Positions 46,122-55,543 of a stretch of 64,000 nt of DNA are shown piece after piece. Under the pieces are notes generated by a model, which was not told where the DNA came from, did not search any database, and saw only the letters and a list, made by a program, of their open reading frames with translations. The stretch covers positions 124,001 to 188,000 of the forward strand of contig NZ_QAOF01000002.1 of NCBI RefSeq assembly GCF_003050745.1. The letters are read 5' to 3'. Position numbers and translations under genes: made by a program. The stretch is from Sphingomonas sp. PP-CE-3G-477 (lineage in GTDB: Bacteria; Pseudomonadota; Alphaproteobacteria; Sphingomonadales; Sphingomonadaceae). Position 1 is the first letter of the stretch, and every line of letters starts with the position of its first letter.

Positions 46122-47411
46122 CTAGATCTCGTCCGGTGCAAACCCGAGCGCCGCCGTCAACGCCGCGCGAGCTTTGATGCAGCGGTCCCACAGGTGCGGA
46201 TCGCCGAGGTTTTCGATCGCGATCGCCTCCGGCCATTCGTGCGCGACGACATACTCGATTCTGCCGCACGCAGCCTCGTCGAGCAGGAAGCGGGGATCTA
46301 TTGCGGCAAGCGCCTCCTCATTGAGCTGGACGCGCAGCCTTAGGCACGCTGGGCCGCCGCCGTTCCGCATGGACTCGCGGACATCGACGATCTCCAGCCG
46401 CTGGATCGGCCCGCCGCTGGCGATCAATTCGGACAGCCACGCCCAGACGTCCGCATTCTCGTGCGCTTCGGCGGGAAGGACGAGCGTCATGCTGCCGTCT
46501 GGCATCGTGACTAGCTGCGAATTGAACAGATAGGTTCGGATGGCGGTGTCTAGGCTCACGCGATCTGCGGGCACCTCGACGATCGCAACGTCGGGCATCA
46601 ACGCTTTCAGGGTCTCGTGAAACGCGGAAGGCTCGGCGAACGCCTGCTCGTGCGCGAACAGGACATGGCCGTTCGCGACTGCGACGACGTCGTTATGGAA
46701 CGCCCCCGCGGCGATCGCGGCATCGCTCTGGCGCACCATCAGCGTGCGCGCAGGGCTCAGCCCGTGCCGACGCGCGACCGCCTCGCTGGCGGTGCGGTGC
46801 TGACGTGCCGGGAATCCGCCGGCCTGGCCCTCGCCATAGACGAACATCTCCACCGCGGCGCCATCGGCAGGGGGCACCAGCCGCATGAAGTTCGCAGCAC
46901 CCTCATCGCCGAACGCAGACGGTACCGGGGAATGGACGCGGAAGTGACGCGGGTCGGCGAAGGCGAGGCGGAGTTGGCGTTCGGTCTGAGCGGCTTCGCT
47001 CGCACGATGCGGCATCGTCGACAGATTAGCCACCGAGATATGGCAGAGGCCATCGCGCGTATCGGACGACGGCGAGACCGTTCCCGCGTTCGCCGTCCAC
47101 ATCGCCGACGCCGACATCGCGTTGGCGACCAGCGCCCGATCGGCGGTCCAGGCCGAAGCAAGGACCTCCGCATCGTCGCCGACGAACCCGAGTGCTCGAA
47201 GCCATCCGACATTGGGTCGGACGTGCGGCAGGAAGACGCCCTGGTTCAGCCCCATCGCCATCAGCCGCCGCATCTTCGCGACGCCTTGCAACGCGGCCAG
47301 CCTGGGCGCCGAAACGGCACCGGCGTTGGCGGACGATGCGCGATTGCCGATCGAAAGGCCGGCGTAATTATGCGTGGGGCCGACGATACCGTCGAAATTG
47401 ACCTCGATCAC
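46122..47411 (-). CDS. astB: AstB, N-succinylarginine dihydrolase
   Basis: 429-aa enzyme of the arginine succinyltransferase pathway, hydrolysing N2-succinylarginine to succinylornithine, CO2 and ammonia. The N-terminus EVNFDGIVGPTHNYAGLS and the blocks AMSASAMWTANAGTVSPS, FHNDVVAVANG and NGGGPACLRLR (Cys nucleophile near residue 355) are diagnostic. The start is GTG 47411 with GGAGAG upstream; the frame continues 32 codons further without family similarity. The other ast genes (A, C, D, E) are not adjacent on the downstream side, and the upstream side is the tRNA. Confidence 0.93.
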   Translation of the reverse strand: MIEVNFDGIVGPTHNYAGLSIGNRASSANAGAVSAPRLAALQGVAKMRRLMAMGLNQGVFLPHVRPNVGWLRALGFVGDDAEVLASAWTADRALVANAMSASAMWTANAGTVSPSSDTRDGLCHISVANLSTMPHRASEAAQTERQLRLAFADPRHFRVHSPVPSAFGDEGAANFMRLVPPADGAAVEMFVYGEGQAGGFPARQHRTASEAVARRHGLSPARTLMVRQSDAAIAAGAFHNDVVAVANGHVLFAHEQAFAEPSAFHETLKALMPDVAIVEVPADRVSLDTAIRTYLFNSQLVTMPDGSMTLVLPAEAHENADVWAWLSELIASGGPIQRLEIVDVRESMRNGGGPACLRLRVQLNEEALAAIDPRFLLDEAACGRIEYVVAHEWPEAIAIENLGDPHLWDRCIKARAALTAALGFAPDEI

Positions 47412-47620
47412 CGCATCTCTCCTTCGTTCCACCACCGGGTTGGCGTCAACGCGGTCGTGCCGAGATCGGATAGCCACAATTCGCGACGACGTAAAAGGCG
47501 CCGGCACGCTCGTGTCTCGAACGGATCTGCTGACCCGATATGCGTGAGATGGAGATCGGATGATTGGGAACGACCGCGCTCGCAGGCGCCATGATCGTCC
47601 TTGTATCGCCCCGTAAGACG

Positions 47621-47698
<78 letters not shown>

Positions 47699-47853
47699 AC
47701 GGCGTTGCGGTTAGGCGTACCTGCCGGGATGTGCAAGCGTCATAACGTCACGAGAATGAAATTGCTGGGGATGAAATCCGCCCGCGTCCGTGCGTGCCTG
47801 GCGTACGACGGTGCGAGGTTCCGATACGGACGCGTCTGTGGCACATCCTAGGT

Positions 47854-48903
47854 ATGGGTGGGGCATCGACAGCAGCGACTAGGCTGCGCAACGGCGTATT
47901 CGGCATACTCGCAATGCTGTCCGGTAACGGATCGGCGATGGCGCAGGATGATCCGGGTTTTCAGTCTTACATGACGGTGCTGCGTCAGCAGGCGCTCGCC
48001 GAGGGCGTCAGCGTCCGGACGGCCGACGCGGTGTTTTCCGGCCTGACGCTGAACCCGCGCGTGATCGAACTCGATCGGGGGCAACCCGGAGCGACGAACA
48101 CCAGCAGCGCGATCCCCGCCTTCGCACCGTATCGCAGCCAGCATGTCGATGCGGCGCGGATCGCACGCGGCCGCCAGACCTATCTGGCGCAGCGCTCGCG
48201 GTTGCAGCGGATCGAACAGCAGACCGGGGTTCCCGAATCGATCATGGTCGCGATCTGGGGGCATGAAACGAATTACGGCAGCTATACCGGCGACTTCGAT
48301 CTGCTCCGCTCGCTCGCCAGCCTCGCTTACGAGGGACGGCGCCGGTCGCTGTTTGCCGGCGAGTTCATCGCAGGGCTCAAGATGCTCGATCGCGGCGTCA
48401 CCCGCTCGCAGCTGAAGGGTAGCTGGGCAGGGGCCACTGGCAATCCGCAGTTCCTGCCGTCGATCTACCTCCGCCTTGCACGCGACGGCGACGGCGATGG
48501 TCGCGCGGACATCTGGAACAGCCCGGCCGACACGCTGGCATCGATCGGCAATTACTTCATCGACGCCGGCTGGCGCGCCGGCCAGCCCTGGGGCGTCGCG
48601 GTCAACGTGCCTGCGGGCCTCGACCGGTCGCAGGTCCGCAACCGGCTGGTGTCGCCGCGCTGCCCTCGCGTGTTCGAGCGACATAGCGGCTGGCGGACGA
48701 TCGCCGAGTGGCGCGCGCTTGGCGTGACGCCACAGGGCAGGAGCTTACCCGCCGACAGCGTGATGGCGACGTTGCTCGAGCCGGACGGGCAGGGCGCTAC
48801 CGCCTATCTGCTCACCAGCAACTACCGCGTGATCCTCGATTACAATTGCTCGAACTTCTACGCGCTGTCGGTCGGATTGCTGGCCGATGCGGTCGAGCGC
48901 TAG
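47854..48903 (+). CDS. Lytic murein transglycosylase (MltB/SltB family)
   Basis: 349-aa periplasmic enzyme cleaving peptidoglycan glycan strands to 1,6-anhydromuramyl products. Signal peptide in residues 1-31 (MGGASTAATRLRNG then a hydrophobic stretch to AMAQ). The catalytic Glu is E138 in WGHETNYG; SWAGATGNPQFLPS and ADIWNSPADTLASIGNYF are family blocks. A C-terminal segment ends NFYALSVGLLADAVER. ATG 47854 is chosen for the signal. Its 3' end overlaps rlpA by 17 bp. Confidence 0.9.
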   Translation: MGGASTAATRLRNGVFGILAMLSGNGSAMAQDDPGFQSYMTVLRQQALAEGVSVRTADAVFSGLTLNPRVIELDRGQPGATNTSSAIPAFAPYRSQHVDAARIARGRQTYLAQRSRLQRIEQQTGVPESIMVAIWGHETNYGSYTGDFDLLRSLASLAYEGRRRSLFAGEFIAGLKMLDRGVTRSQLKGSWAGATGNPQFLPSIYLRLARDGDGDGRADIWNSPADTLASIGNYFIDAGWRAGQPWGVAVNVPAGLDRSQVRNRLVSPRCPRVFERHSGWRTIAEWRALGVTPQGRSLPADSVMATLLEPDGQGATAYLLTSNYRVILDYNCSNFYALSVGLLADAVER

Positions 48904-49408
48904 GGTCCTGTGCCTGGCGTTCGCGCTGGGGGCGTGCAGCAACGCACACGATAGCGTCGGTGCGACCTTCCCAGCGGGGGGCGGACTTTACGGCAGCTAT
49001 CAGGATACCGGCCTCGCGAGTTGGTATGGCGAGGAATTGTCGGGTAACCGCACGGCATCGGGCGAGGCGTTCGATCCCGGCGCGATGACCGCCGCCCACC
49101 GAACCTTGCCACTGGGCTCGTTCGTCGAGGTGACGTCGGTCGAAACCGGACGGTCTATCCTGGTACGGATCAACGACCGCGGCCCCGGCCGAAAGGACCG
49201 GATGATCGATCTGTCGCGCGCCGCGGCGCATCTGCTCGGCACCGATGGGCGACAGATCGCCAGGGTAAGGATCCGAGCGATCATACCCACCATGCAGGAT
49301 GCGTCGCTATTGCGCGCCGGTAAAGCCGCTGCGGCGCGGATGCCGGCGTTCACGCAGGCCGCGAGTTTCGATGCACTGACCGTGCAACCGCGTTGGCGAA
49401 GCGCCTAG
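48887..49408 (+). CDS. rlpA: RlpA-like septal-ring lytic transglycosylase, SPOR domain cut by a frameshift
   Basis: 173-aa lipoprotein: lipobox LGAC with C17, then a double-psi beta-barrel (about 40-132) with GLASWYGEELSGNRTASGE, AHRTLPLGSFVEVT and INDRGPGRKDRMIDLS. Intact RlpA proteins end in a SPOR domain that binds denuded septal glycan. Here the frame carries only its first strand (QAASF, ending F161) and then 12 unrelated residues to a TAG at 49406. The rest of the SPOR domain follows in the -1 frame to 49545 (separate entry). The DPBB enzyme part is complete. Confidence 0.85.
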   Translation: MRSSARVLCLAFALGACSNAHDSVGATFPAGGGLYGSYQDTGLASWYGEELSGNRTASGEAFDPGAMTAAHRTLPLGSFVEVTSVETGRSILVRINDRGPGRKDRMIDLSRAAAHLLGTDGRQIARVRIRAIIPTMQDASLLRAGKAAAARMPAFTQAASFDALTVQPRWRSA

Positions 49409-49545
49409 ATGCCGATGTCGTCGAACGCGGTGGACTGTACCGCGTCCGCATCGGACCGTTCAAAGATGCCGCAAGCCTGCAACGCGCGCGTGACGCGGTC
49501 GCCGAGCGCGGCTATGGCGATGCACAAGTCCTGCCTACGGATTGA
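49369..49545 (+). pseudogene. Out-of-frame SPOR-domain remainder of rlpA
   Basis: Reading from 49369 in the frame shifted by -1 gives ATALAKRLDADVVERGG, then LYRVRIGPFKDAASLQRAR, then DAVAERGYGDAQVLPTD and TGA. This is a complete SPOR second half with the GLYRVRIGPF signature. A single inserted base after the TTC codon at 49367-49369 would join it to RlpA in frame and give about 219 aa. It has no start or ribosome site of its own. Either a real one-base deletion or a sequence error. Confidence 0.85.
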
Positions 49546-49571
49546 GTTCCCTTTTGCTCACGGAATACCGC

Positions 49572-50735
49572 ATGAAGAAGCTGATCGTCGCACCGCTCGT
49601 CGCCATCGCGCTGGCACATCCGTCCATTGCCGCCGCGCCGCAGTTCCAGACCGCCGCGCCGATCGCCTATATGGAAGATCTCTCATCGGGCGCAGTCCTG
49701 TTCGCGCGTGACGCCGACCGCCGCATGCCGCCAGCGTCGCTCGCCAAGATGATGACCGTCTATGTCGCGTTCGACATGGTGAAGAAGGGCGAGCTGAAGC
49801 TCGACCAGATGATGCCGGTGCGGCCAGAGACCTGGGCGAAATGGCATGGTCCGTCAGCAGGTTCGACGATGTTCCTCTCGTCGGGCGAGAACGTCAGCGT
49901 AGCCAATCTGCTCTACGGGATCGTCACGCTGTCGGGCAACGACGCGTGCATCGTGCTCGCCGAGGGCATCTCCGGGTCGGAGCAGGCGTTCACCGAGCGG
50001 ATGAACCGCAAGGCCGCCGAGCTGGGTCTCAAGGACAGCCATTTCGGCACCGCCAACGGCTGGCCCGACAACGGCGTCACCTATGTCACCGCGCATGATC
50101 TGGCAAAGCTCGCCGCGGCGACGATCACCAACTACCCCGATCTCTACAAGCAATTCTATTCGAAGCGCGACTTCACCTGGGGCAAGACGATGGGCGGCAG
50201 CGCCATCACCCAGGCGAACCGCGACCCGATCCTCGGCCGCGTCGCCGGTGCCGACGGGCTTAAGACCGGCCACACCGAGGAAGCCGGTTATGGCTTCACG
50301 GGGTCCGCGATCCAGAACGGCCGCCGCCTCGTGATGGTCGTCGCCGGCCTGACCAGCGCCGGCCAGCGCGCGGAAGAGTCCGTCCGTTTCATGGAATGGG
50401 GCTTCCGTGCATGGCAGTCGAAGCCGATCGTCGCGAAGGGCAAGAAGATCGAGACCGCCGCGGTCCAGCTCGGCGACAGCTCGTCGGTCGGGCTCATCGC
50501 CCCCAAGGCACTGACGGTCACGCTGCCCGCCGGCACCTCGCCGACCATGACCGCCAAAGTGGTCTATGACGGTCCGATCAAGGCGCCGATCAAGGCCGGC
50601 CAGCATATCGCCGATCTCGTCGTGACGACGTCCGACGGTCTTCAGCAGACGATGCCGCTGGTCGCCGAGAAGGACGTCGCGGTCGCGGGCTTCTTCGGTC
50701 GCGCATGGGCAGGGCTGACCGGCTTCTTCGGCTGA
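49572..50735 (+). CDS. dacC: D-alanyl-D-alanine carboxypeptidase (DacA/DacC type)
   Basis: 387-aa low-molecular-mass penicillin-binding protein trimming the terminal D-Ala from stem peptides. Signal peptide MKKLIVAPLVAIALAHPSIAAA. Active-site motifs: SXXK S56-K59 (ASLAKMM), SXN S121 (LSGND), KTG K231 (LKTGHT). The C-terminal PBP5-like beta domain is at about 285-375, and an amphipathic tail (FFGRAWAGLTGFFG) should anchor it to the membrane. ATG 49572 gives the signal peptide; the frame begins at 49542 within the rlpA tail. Confidence 0.93.
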   Translation: MKKLIVAPLVAIALAHPSIAAAPQFQTAAPIAYMEDLSSGAVLFARDADRRMPPASLAKMMTVYVAFDMVKKGELKLDQMMPVRPETWAKWHGPSAGSTMFLSSGENVSVANLLYGIVTLSGNDACIVLAEGISGSEQAFTERMNRKAAELGLKDSHFGTANGWPDNGVTYVTAHDLAKLAAATITNYPDLYKQFYSKRDFTWGKTMGGSAITQANRDPILGRVAGADGLKTGHTEEAGYGFTGSAIQNGRRLVMVVAGLTSAGQRAEESVRFMEWGFRAWQSKPIVAKGKKIETAAVQLGDSSSVGLIAPKALTVTLPAGTSPTMTAKVVYDGPIKAPIKAGQHIADLVVTTSDGLQQTMPLVAEKDVAVAGFFGRAWAGLTGFFG

Positions 50736-50763
50736 TGACTCCGGCGCCGACGGCGTTGCCGGC

Positions 50764-51741
50764 ATGACGCCGATCATTGGCAATACCGCCGCGCAGGCTG
50801 CCTTCATGGCGGCGATGCGCGGCGGTTCGCTGCATCACGCATGGCTGATCGCCGGACCGCAGGGCGTCGGCAAGGCGAGTTTCGCACGCGCCGCAGCCAT
50901 GCGGATGCTGGCGGATGCAGCCGAGCCCGATGGCGGCTCGACCGACCTTGCTGTTCCCGAGGGAAACAGGACGCGGTCGCTCATGGAGGCCGGGTCGCAC
51001 CCCGACTTCCGTGTGCTGGCGCGCCTGCCGAAGGATCCCGAGAAGCCCGACCAGGATCTCGCCCGCAGCATCACGATCGCGCAGGTCCGCACGCTGCAAC
51101 CTTTGTTCGCGACGACGCCGTCGATGAGCCCCCGCCGCGTGGTCGTGATCGATGCGATCGACGATCTGGAGCGGGGCGGGGCGAATGCGTTGCTCAAGAA
51201 CCTCGAGGAGCCGCCGGCCGGGACGATCTTCCTGCTCGTCAGTCATGCGCCGGGCCGGTTGCTCCCCACGATCCGCTCGCGGTGCCGGCTACTCCGGTTC
51301 GAGGCGCTCTCGGACGGCGAGGTTGCGACCGCGATCCGGACGTTGCAGCCCGACGCGGACGAGAACGAAGTCGCGGCACTGGTTCGTGCCAGCGACGGCG
51401 CACCCGGTCGCGCGCTCCGCTATGCCGGGCTCGACATCGCCGCGATCGACGATGCCATCGCCGCGATCGCGCAGGACGGCGACCGCGATAACGGCCGCCG
51501 GTTGAAGCTCGCCAAGGCTCTAGGGCTCAAGACCGCGCAACCCCGCTACGAGGCGTTCCTCGATCGTGCGCCCGCATTCATCGCCGACGCCGCCCGGACC
51601 CGGTCGGGGCCAGCGCTGCGATCCGCGCTCGACGCGCACGCCGCAGCGCGCGAACTGGCGGGTGCCGCGATCGGCCTGTCGCTCGATGCGCAGGCCACCG
51701 TGTTCGAGATGGCGGGGATCGTCGCGACGTTGCGGCATTGA
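50764..51741 (+). CDS. holB: HolB, DNA polymerase III delta-prime subunit
   Basis: 325-aa clamp-loader AAA+ subunit. P-loop-like GPQGVGKASF is at about residues 31-40. The middle holds RRVVVIDAIDDLERGGANALLKNLEEPP (in parts) and the SRC-type LPTIRSRCRLLRF, followed by a helical C-terminal collar domain. It lies 28 bp after dacC and 50 bp before metG. A thymidylate kinase gene, often found just before holB, is absent here. Confidence 0.92.
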   Translation: MTPIIGNTAAQAAFMAAMRGGSLHHAWLIAGPQGVGKASFARAAAMRMLADAAEPDGGSTDLAVPEGNRTRSLMEAGSHPDFRVLARLPKDPEKPDQDLARSITIAQVRTLQPLFATTPSMSPRRVVVIDAIDDLERGGANALLKNLEEPPAGTIFLLVSHAPGRLLPTIRSRCRLLRFEALSDGEVATAIRTLQPDADENEVAALVRASDGAPGRALRYAGLDIAAIDDAIAAIAQDGDRDNGRRLKLAKALGLKTAQPRYEAFLDRAPAFIADAARTRSGPALRSALDAHAAARELAGAAIGLSLDAQATVFEMAGIVATLRH

Positions 51742-51791
51742 TCCGCCCGCGCAGGCTTCACCTGATCGGGGCGATGCTCTAGGAGCGCGGC

Positions 51792-53339
51792 ATGGCCGAC
51801 CCTTTCTATATCACCACCGCAATCCACTATCCCAATGGCCGTCCGCATATCGGCCATGCGTACGAGATGATCGCCGCCGACGCGATTGCGCGCTTCCAGC
51901 GCCAGGCGGGGCGTGACGTCCTGTTCCAGACCGGCACCGACGAACACGGTCTGAAGATGGTCCAGGCCGCGCGTGACCGCGATATGCCGGTGCGCGAACT
52001 CGCCAATGAAATGTCGTCGTATTTCCACGAGATGGCCGACCGTCTTGGCATCTCGTATGACCGTTTCATCCGCACCGTCGACGAGGATCACTACGCCGCC
52101 AGCGCCGCGATCTGGCAGGCGATGGCGGACGCAGGCGATCTGTATCTCGACCGCTACGAAGGCTGGTATTCGGTCCGCGACGAAGCGTTCTACGACGAGT
52201 CAGAGCTGACCGGGGAGGGCGACGATCGCCGCTCGCCGCAAGGCACGCCGGTCGAATGGACCGCGGAGGAGACCTGGTTCTTCCGCCTGTCGAAATATCA
52301 GCAGCCGTTGCTCGATCTCTTCGCCGCCAACCCCGATTTCATCCGCCCCGAAAGCCGCCGCAACGAGGTGATGCGCTTCGTCGAGGGTGGCCTGAAGGAT
52401 CTTTCCGTCTCGCGGACCAGCTTCGACTGGGGCGTGCCGGTGCCGGGCAGCCCCGGCCACGTCATGTACGTCTGGGTCGATGCGCTTACCAATTACCTGA
52501 CCGGGATCGGCTACCCCGACATGACCGGTGACAAGGCGAAATACTGGCCGGCGGATATCCATCTGATCGGCAAGGACATCGTCCGCTTCCACGCGGTGTA
52601 TTGGCCGGCATTCCTGCTGTCGGCGGGTATCCCGCTGCCCAAGAGCGTGTTCGGCCACGGCTTCCTGCTGACCCGCGGCGAGAAGATGTCGAAGTCGGTC
52701 GGCAACGTCGTCGATCCGATGGCGCTCGCGGATGCCTTCGGCGTCGATGCGCTACGCTATTTCTTCCTTCGCGACGTGAGCTTCGGCCATGACGGCAGCT
52801 ACTCGCCCGAGGCGATCGTGACGCGAGTCAATGCCGAGCTGGCGAACAGCTTCGGCAACCTAGCGCAGCGGACATTGTCGTTCATCGCCAAGAACTTGGG
52901 CGGCGAGTTTCCTACGGCTGGTACGGTCCAGGATGCCGACGGTATGCTGATCGAGGAGGTCGTCGTCGCCTGTGCCGGGTTCAAGTCCGCCTTCACCGAT
53001 CTCGCGCTGTCGCAGGGCATTGAGGCGTGGATGCGCGGCGTGTTCGCGTGCAACCAGTATATCGACGCACAGGCACCCTGGGCGCTACGCAAGACCGATC
53101 CCGAGCGGATGAACGCGGTGCTCCGCACGCTGGTCCGCGCGATCCGCACGCTCGCGATCACAATCCTGCCGGTCGTGCCGGACTCCGCTGGGAAGGTGCT
53201 CGAGCAGATCGGCGCGACCGAGCGCGTCCATGCCGCGATAGACGACGACGGCTGGTACGATCGTGTGGCCGCTTCCGACTTCCGGATCGCACCGCCGGCG
53301 CCCGTATTCCCGCGTCTCGAACTGCCTGCGGAGGCCTGA
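51792..53339 (+). CDS. metG: MetG, methionyl-tRNA synthetase
   Basis: 515-aa class Ia synthetase charging tRNA-Met. HIGH motif is H19-I20-G21-H22 and KMSKS is at residues 298-302. The anticodon-binding helical domain follows (about 360-510). The connective peptide lacks the zinc Cys clusters, so this is the short zinc-free type without the C-terminal EMAP-like domain. The stop overlaps the tatD start (TGATG). Confidence 0.96.
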   Translation: MADPFYITTAIHYPNGRPHIGHAYEMIAADAIARFQRQAGRDVLFQTGTDEHGLKMVQAARDRDMPVRELANEMSSYFHEMADRLGISYDRFIRTVDEDHYAASAAIWQAMADAGDLYLDRYEGWYSVRDEAFYDESELTGEGDDRRSPQGTPVEWTAEETWFFRLSKYQQPLLDLFAANPDFIRPESRRNEVMRFVEGGLKDLSVSRTSFDWGVPVPGSPGHVMYVWVDALTNYLTGIGYPDMTGDKAKYWPADIHLIGKDIVRFHAVYWPAFLLSAGIPLPKSVFGHGFLLTRGEKMSKSVGNVVDPMALADAFGVDALRYFFLRDVSFGHDGSYSPEAIVTRVNAELANSFGNLAQRTLSFIAKNLGGEFPTAGTVQDADGMLIEEVVVACAGFKSAFTDLALSQGIEAWMRGVFACNQYIDAQAPWALRKTDPERMNAVLRTLVRAIRTLAITILPVVPDSAGKVLEQIGATERVHAAIDDDGWYDRVAASDFRIAPPAPVFPRLELPAEA

Positions 53340-54130
53340 TGCTCGCCGACAGCCATTGCCACCTGAACTACAAGGGCCTCGTCGAGGACCAGCAGGCGGT
53401 GCTCGCACGGGCTAGGGCGCGCGGCGTCACGGCGATGCTCAACATCTCGACGCGCGAAAGCGAATGGGACGATATCGTCGCCACCGCCGAGCGCGAGCCT
53501 GACGTCTGGGCGACGATCGGCATCCACCCGAACGAGGCGGACGTGTATCCCGACGTGGATGCCGCCAAGCTGATCGAGCGCGCACGGCATCCCCGCGTGG
53601 TAGGGCTCGGCGAAAGCGGCCTCGACTATTTCCGCGACACATCGGACCGCGCCCGCCAGCAGGCGAGCTTCCGCGCGCACATCGCCGCGTCGCGCGAGAC
53701 CGGCCTGCCGATCGTCGTCCACACCCGCGACGCCGAGGACGATACTGCGGCGATCATGGCCGAGGAGATGGGGAAGGGGGCCTATCCCGGCGTCATCCAC
53801 TGCTTCACCGCGAGTGGAGCTTTCGCCGACAAGGCGCTGGATATGGGGCTTTATATCTCGATCTCGGGGATCGTGACGTTCAAGAACGCGCGGGACCTGC
53901 AAGAGACCGCCGCGCGCCTGCCGATCGAACGACTGCTGATCGAGACCGACGCGCCGTTTCTCGCGCCGGTGCCGCATCGCGGCAAGACCGGCGAACCTGG
54001 ATTCGTTGCCGACACCGCGGCGTTTTTTGCCAACCTTCGCGGCGAAAATGTCGAGGAACTGTCGCGCCGTACGGCCGAGAACTTCCACACGCTGTTCGGC
54101 AAGACGCGGGTGTCAGGGGCAGCGGCATGA
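53339..54130 (+). CDS. TatD-family metal-dependent deoxyribonuclease/hydrolase
   Basis: 263-aa amidohydrolase-fold protein. Metal ligands in DSHCHLN (H6, H8), E in GESGLDYF, H in IVVHTRDAE, H in VIHCFTASG and the Asp in LLIETDAPFL are all visible. TatD-type proteins are 3'-5' exonucleases or quality-control nucleases. Its ATG overlaps the metG stop; its stop overlaps the next gene as ATGA, so metG-tatD-MBL-protease form one transcript. Confidence 0.93.
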   Translation: MLADSHCHLNYKGLVEDQQAVLARARARGVTAMLNISTRESEWDDIVATAEREPDVWATIGIHPNEADVYPDVDAAKLIERARHPRVVGLGESGLDYFRDTSDRARQQASFRAHIAASRETGLPIVVHTRDAEDDTAAIMAEEMGKGAYPGVIHCFTASGAFADKALDMGLYISISGIVTFKNARDLQETAARLPIERLLIETDAPFLAPVPHRGKTGEPGFVADTAAFFANLRGENVEELSRRTAENFHTLFGKTRVSGAAA

Positions 54131-54891
54131 AGATCACGATCCTCGGCTCCGGCACATCCTCCGGCGTGCCGAGGATTGGCAACGACTGGGGCGAATGCGA
54201 TCCGACCGAGCCGCGCAACAGGCGCAGCCGTGCGTCCGCGATCGTCGAGCATGACGGTACGCGGATCCTGATCGACACAAGTCCCGACATGCGCGAGCAA
54301 TTGCTGGCCGCCGATGTGGACCGGGTCGATGCGGTGATCTGGACGCACGATCACGCCGATCATTGCCACGGCATCGACGATCTCCGCCAACTTTTCCACG
54401 CAGCCGGAGAGCCCGTTCGCGGCTACGCCCGGCCGTTCACGCTGGCAGCGCTGGACGCGCGCTTTACCTATGCTTTCCACGGTCGCCCTGGCTATCCGCC
54501 GACGATCGCCGCCGAAGTCCTGCCTGATCGGTTGACGATCGGTGGGATCGATATTTCCGTAACCGACCAGCCGCACGGTAGTATCCATGCCGCCGGCCTG
54601 CGGTTCGAGGCAGCCGGCGTCTCGATCGGATACGCGACCGATTTCAACCTGATGACCGACGACATGGCCAGCCTGTATCAGGATTTGGACATCTGGGTGG
54701 TCGACGCGCTCCGCCGGCGACCGCATCCAACACACATGGAACTTCCCGCCGTGCTTGGTTGGGTGGAGCGCCTGACGCCTAAGCGGACCGCGTTGATCCA
54801 TATGGACAACACGATGGATTATGCGACGTTGAGTCACGAACTGCCAGCCGGCGTCGAGCCTGGCTATGACGGGCTGATCCTGACAGCATGA
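54127..54891 (+). CDS. Metallo-beta-lactamase-fold hydrolase (PhnP-like)
   Basis: 254-aa protein opening MKITILGSGTSSGVPRIG. The metal site is THDHADH (H74, H76, D78, H79), with later ligands in the DFNLMTDD and LIHMDNTMDY regions. GTSSGVPRIG and SPDMREQLL match the PhnP/cyclic-phosphate phosphodiesterase-like group commonly found after tatD. The physiological substrate is unknown. Overlaps tatD and the following gene by 4 bp each. Confidence 0.87.
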   Translation: MKITILGSGTSSGVPRIGNDWGECDPTEPRNRRSRASAIVEHDGTRILIDTSPDMREQLLAADVDRVDAVIWTHDHADHCHGIDDLRQLFHAAGEPVRGYARPFTLAALDARFTYAFHGRPGYPPTIAAEVLPDRLTIGGIDISVTDQPHGSIHAAGLRFEAAGVSIGYATDFNLMTDDMASLYQDLDIWVVDALRRRPHPTHMELPAVLGWVERLTPKRTALIHMDNTMDYATLSHELPAGVEPGYDGLILTA

Positions 54892-55472
54892 CCGGCGACC
54901 GCGCAGCCCAGTTTGCGCTGTATGCAGTCATGCTGATCCTGCCGCTGTCGGCCTTGGTCGCGCGCCGATTACCGTTGAGGCCGGTGCTGAAGATGGCGCT
55001 GGCCTGGGTCGTGATTTTCGCGGTTGGCCTGCTGATCGCGAGCCAGCGGGATCGGCTATCTGGCTTGAAGTCCATGTTTTCCGATCAGCAGGTGAGCGGA
55101 ACCGAAACCCGGATTCACATGGCGGACGACGGGCATTTCTGGGCGGATGTCGATATCGACGGTGTCCGCCGCCGGATGCTGATCGATAGTGGTGCGACCA
55201 CGACGGCCTTGTCGTCCGCTACGGCCAAGGCCGCCAGCCTGGATAGCGACGAAAGCCCGTTTCCAGCGATCATCGAGACCGCCAACGGTACGGTATCGGC
55301 GCGCACCGCGACCGCCAAGAGCGTGACGATCGGCACTGTCACTGCAACCAACCTCGGCATCGTCACGTCGCCGGCGTTCGGCGAGACCGACGTGGTCGGC
55401 ATGAACTTCTTGTCGAGGCTGGGATCGTGGCGGGTCGAGAATGCCACGCTCGTTCTTACGCCGAACAAGTAG
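54888..55472 (+). CDS. Membrane-anchored retropepsin-like aspartic protease
   Basis: 194-aa protein with two N-terminal hydrophobic helices (about 7-26 and 36-51) and a single retropepsin domain (about 75-190). The aspartate motif is LIDSGATTTALS with D100; one Asp per chain implies a homodimer. GMNFLSRLGSWRV near the end matches the TIGR02281 clan-AA family. Substrate unknown. Last gene of the metG-tatD group; an AT-rich gap of 70 bp follows. Confidence 0.85.
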   Translation: MTGDRAAQFALYAVMLILPLSALVARRLPLRPVLKMALAWVVIFAVGLLIASQRDRLSGLKSMFSDQQVSGTETRIHMADDGHFWADVDIDGVRRRMLIDSGATTTALSSATAKAASLDSDESPFPAIIETANGTVSARTATAKSVTIGTVTATNLGIVTSPAFGETDVVGMNFLSRLGSWRVENATLVLTPNK

Positions 55473-55543
55473 TCGATTTTACATAATGTATATTATCGAT
55501 CTCACGTTATGCGTTAGATCGCGCGCTATCAATGGAGTCCTTG

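Noticed and set aside
49409..49711. 100-codon frame starting right after rlpA
   Set aside because: It reads the SPOR remainder and dacC start in a wrong frame; the -1 frame gives the true SPOR sequence.
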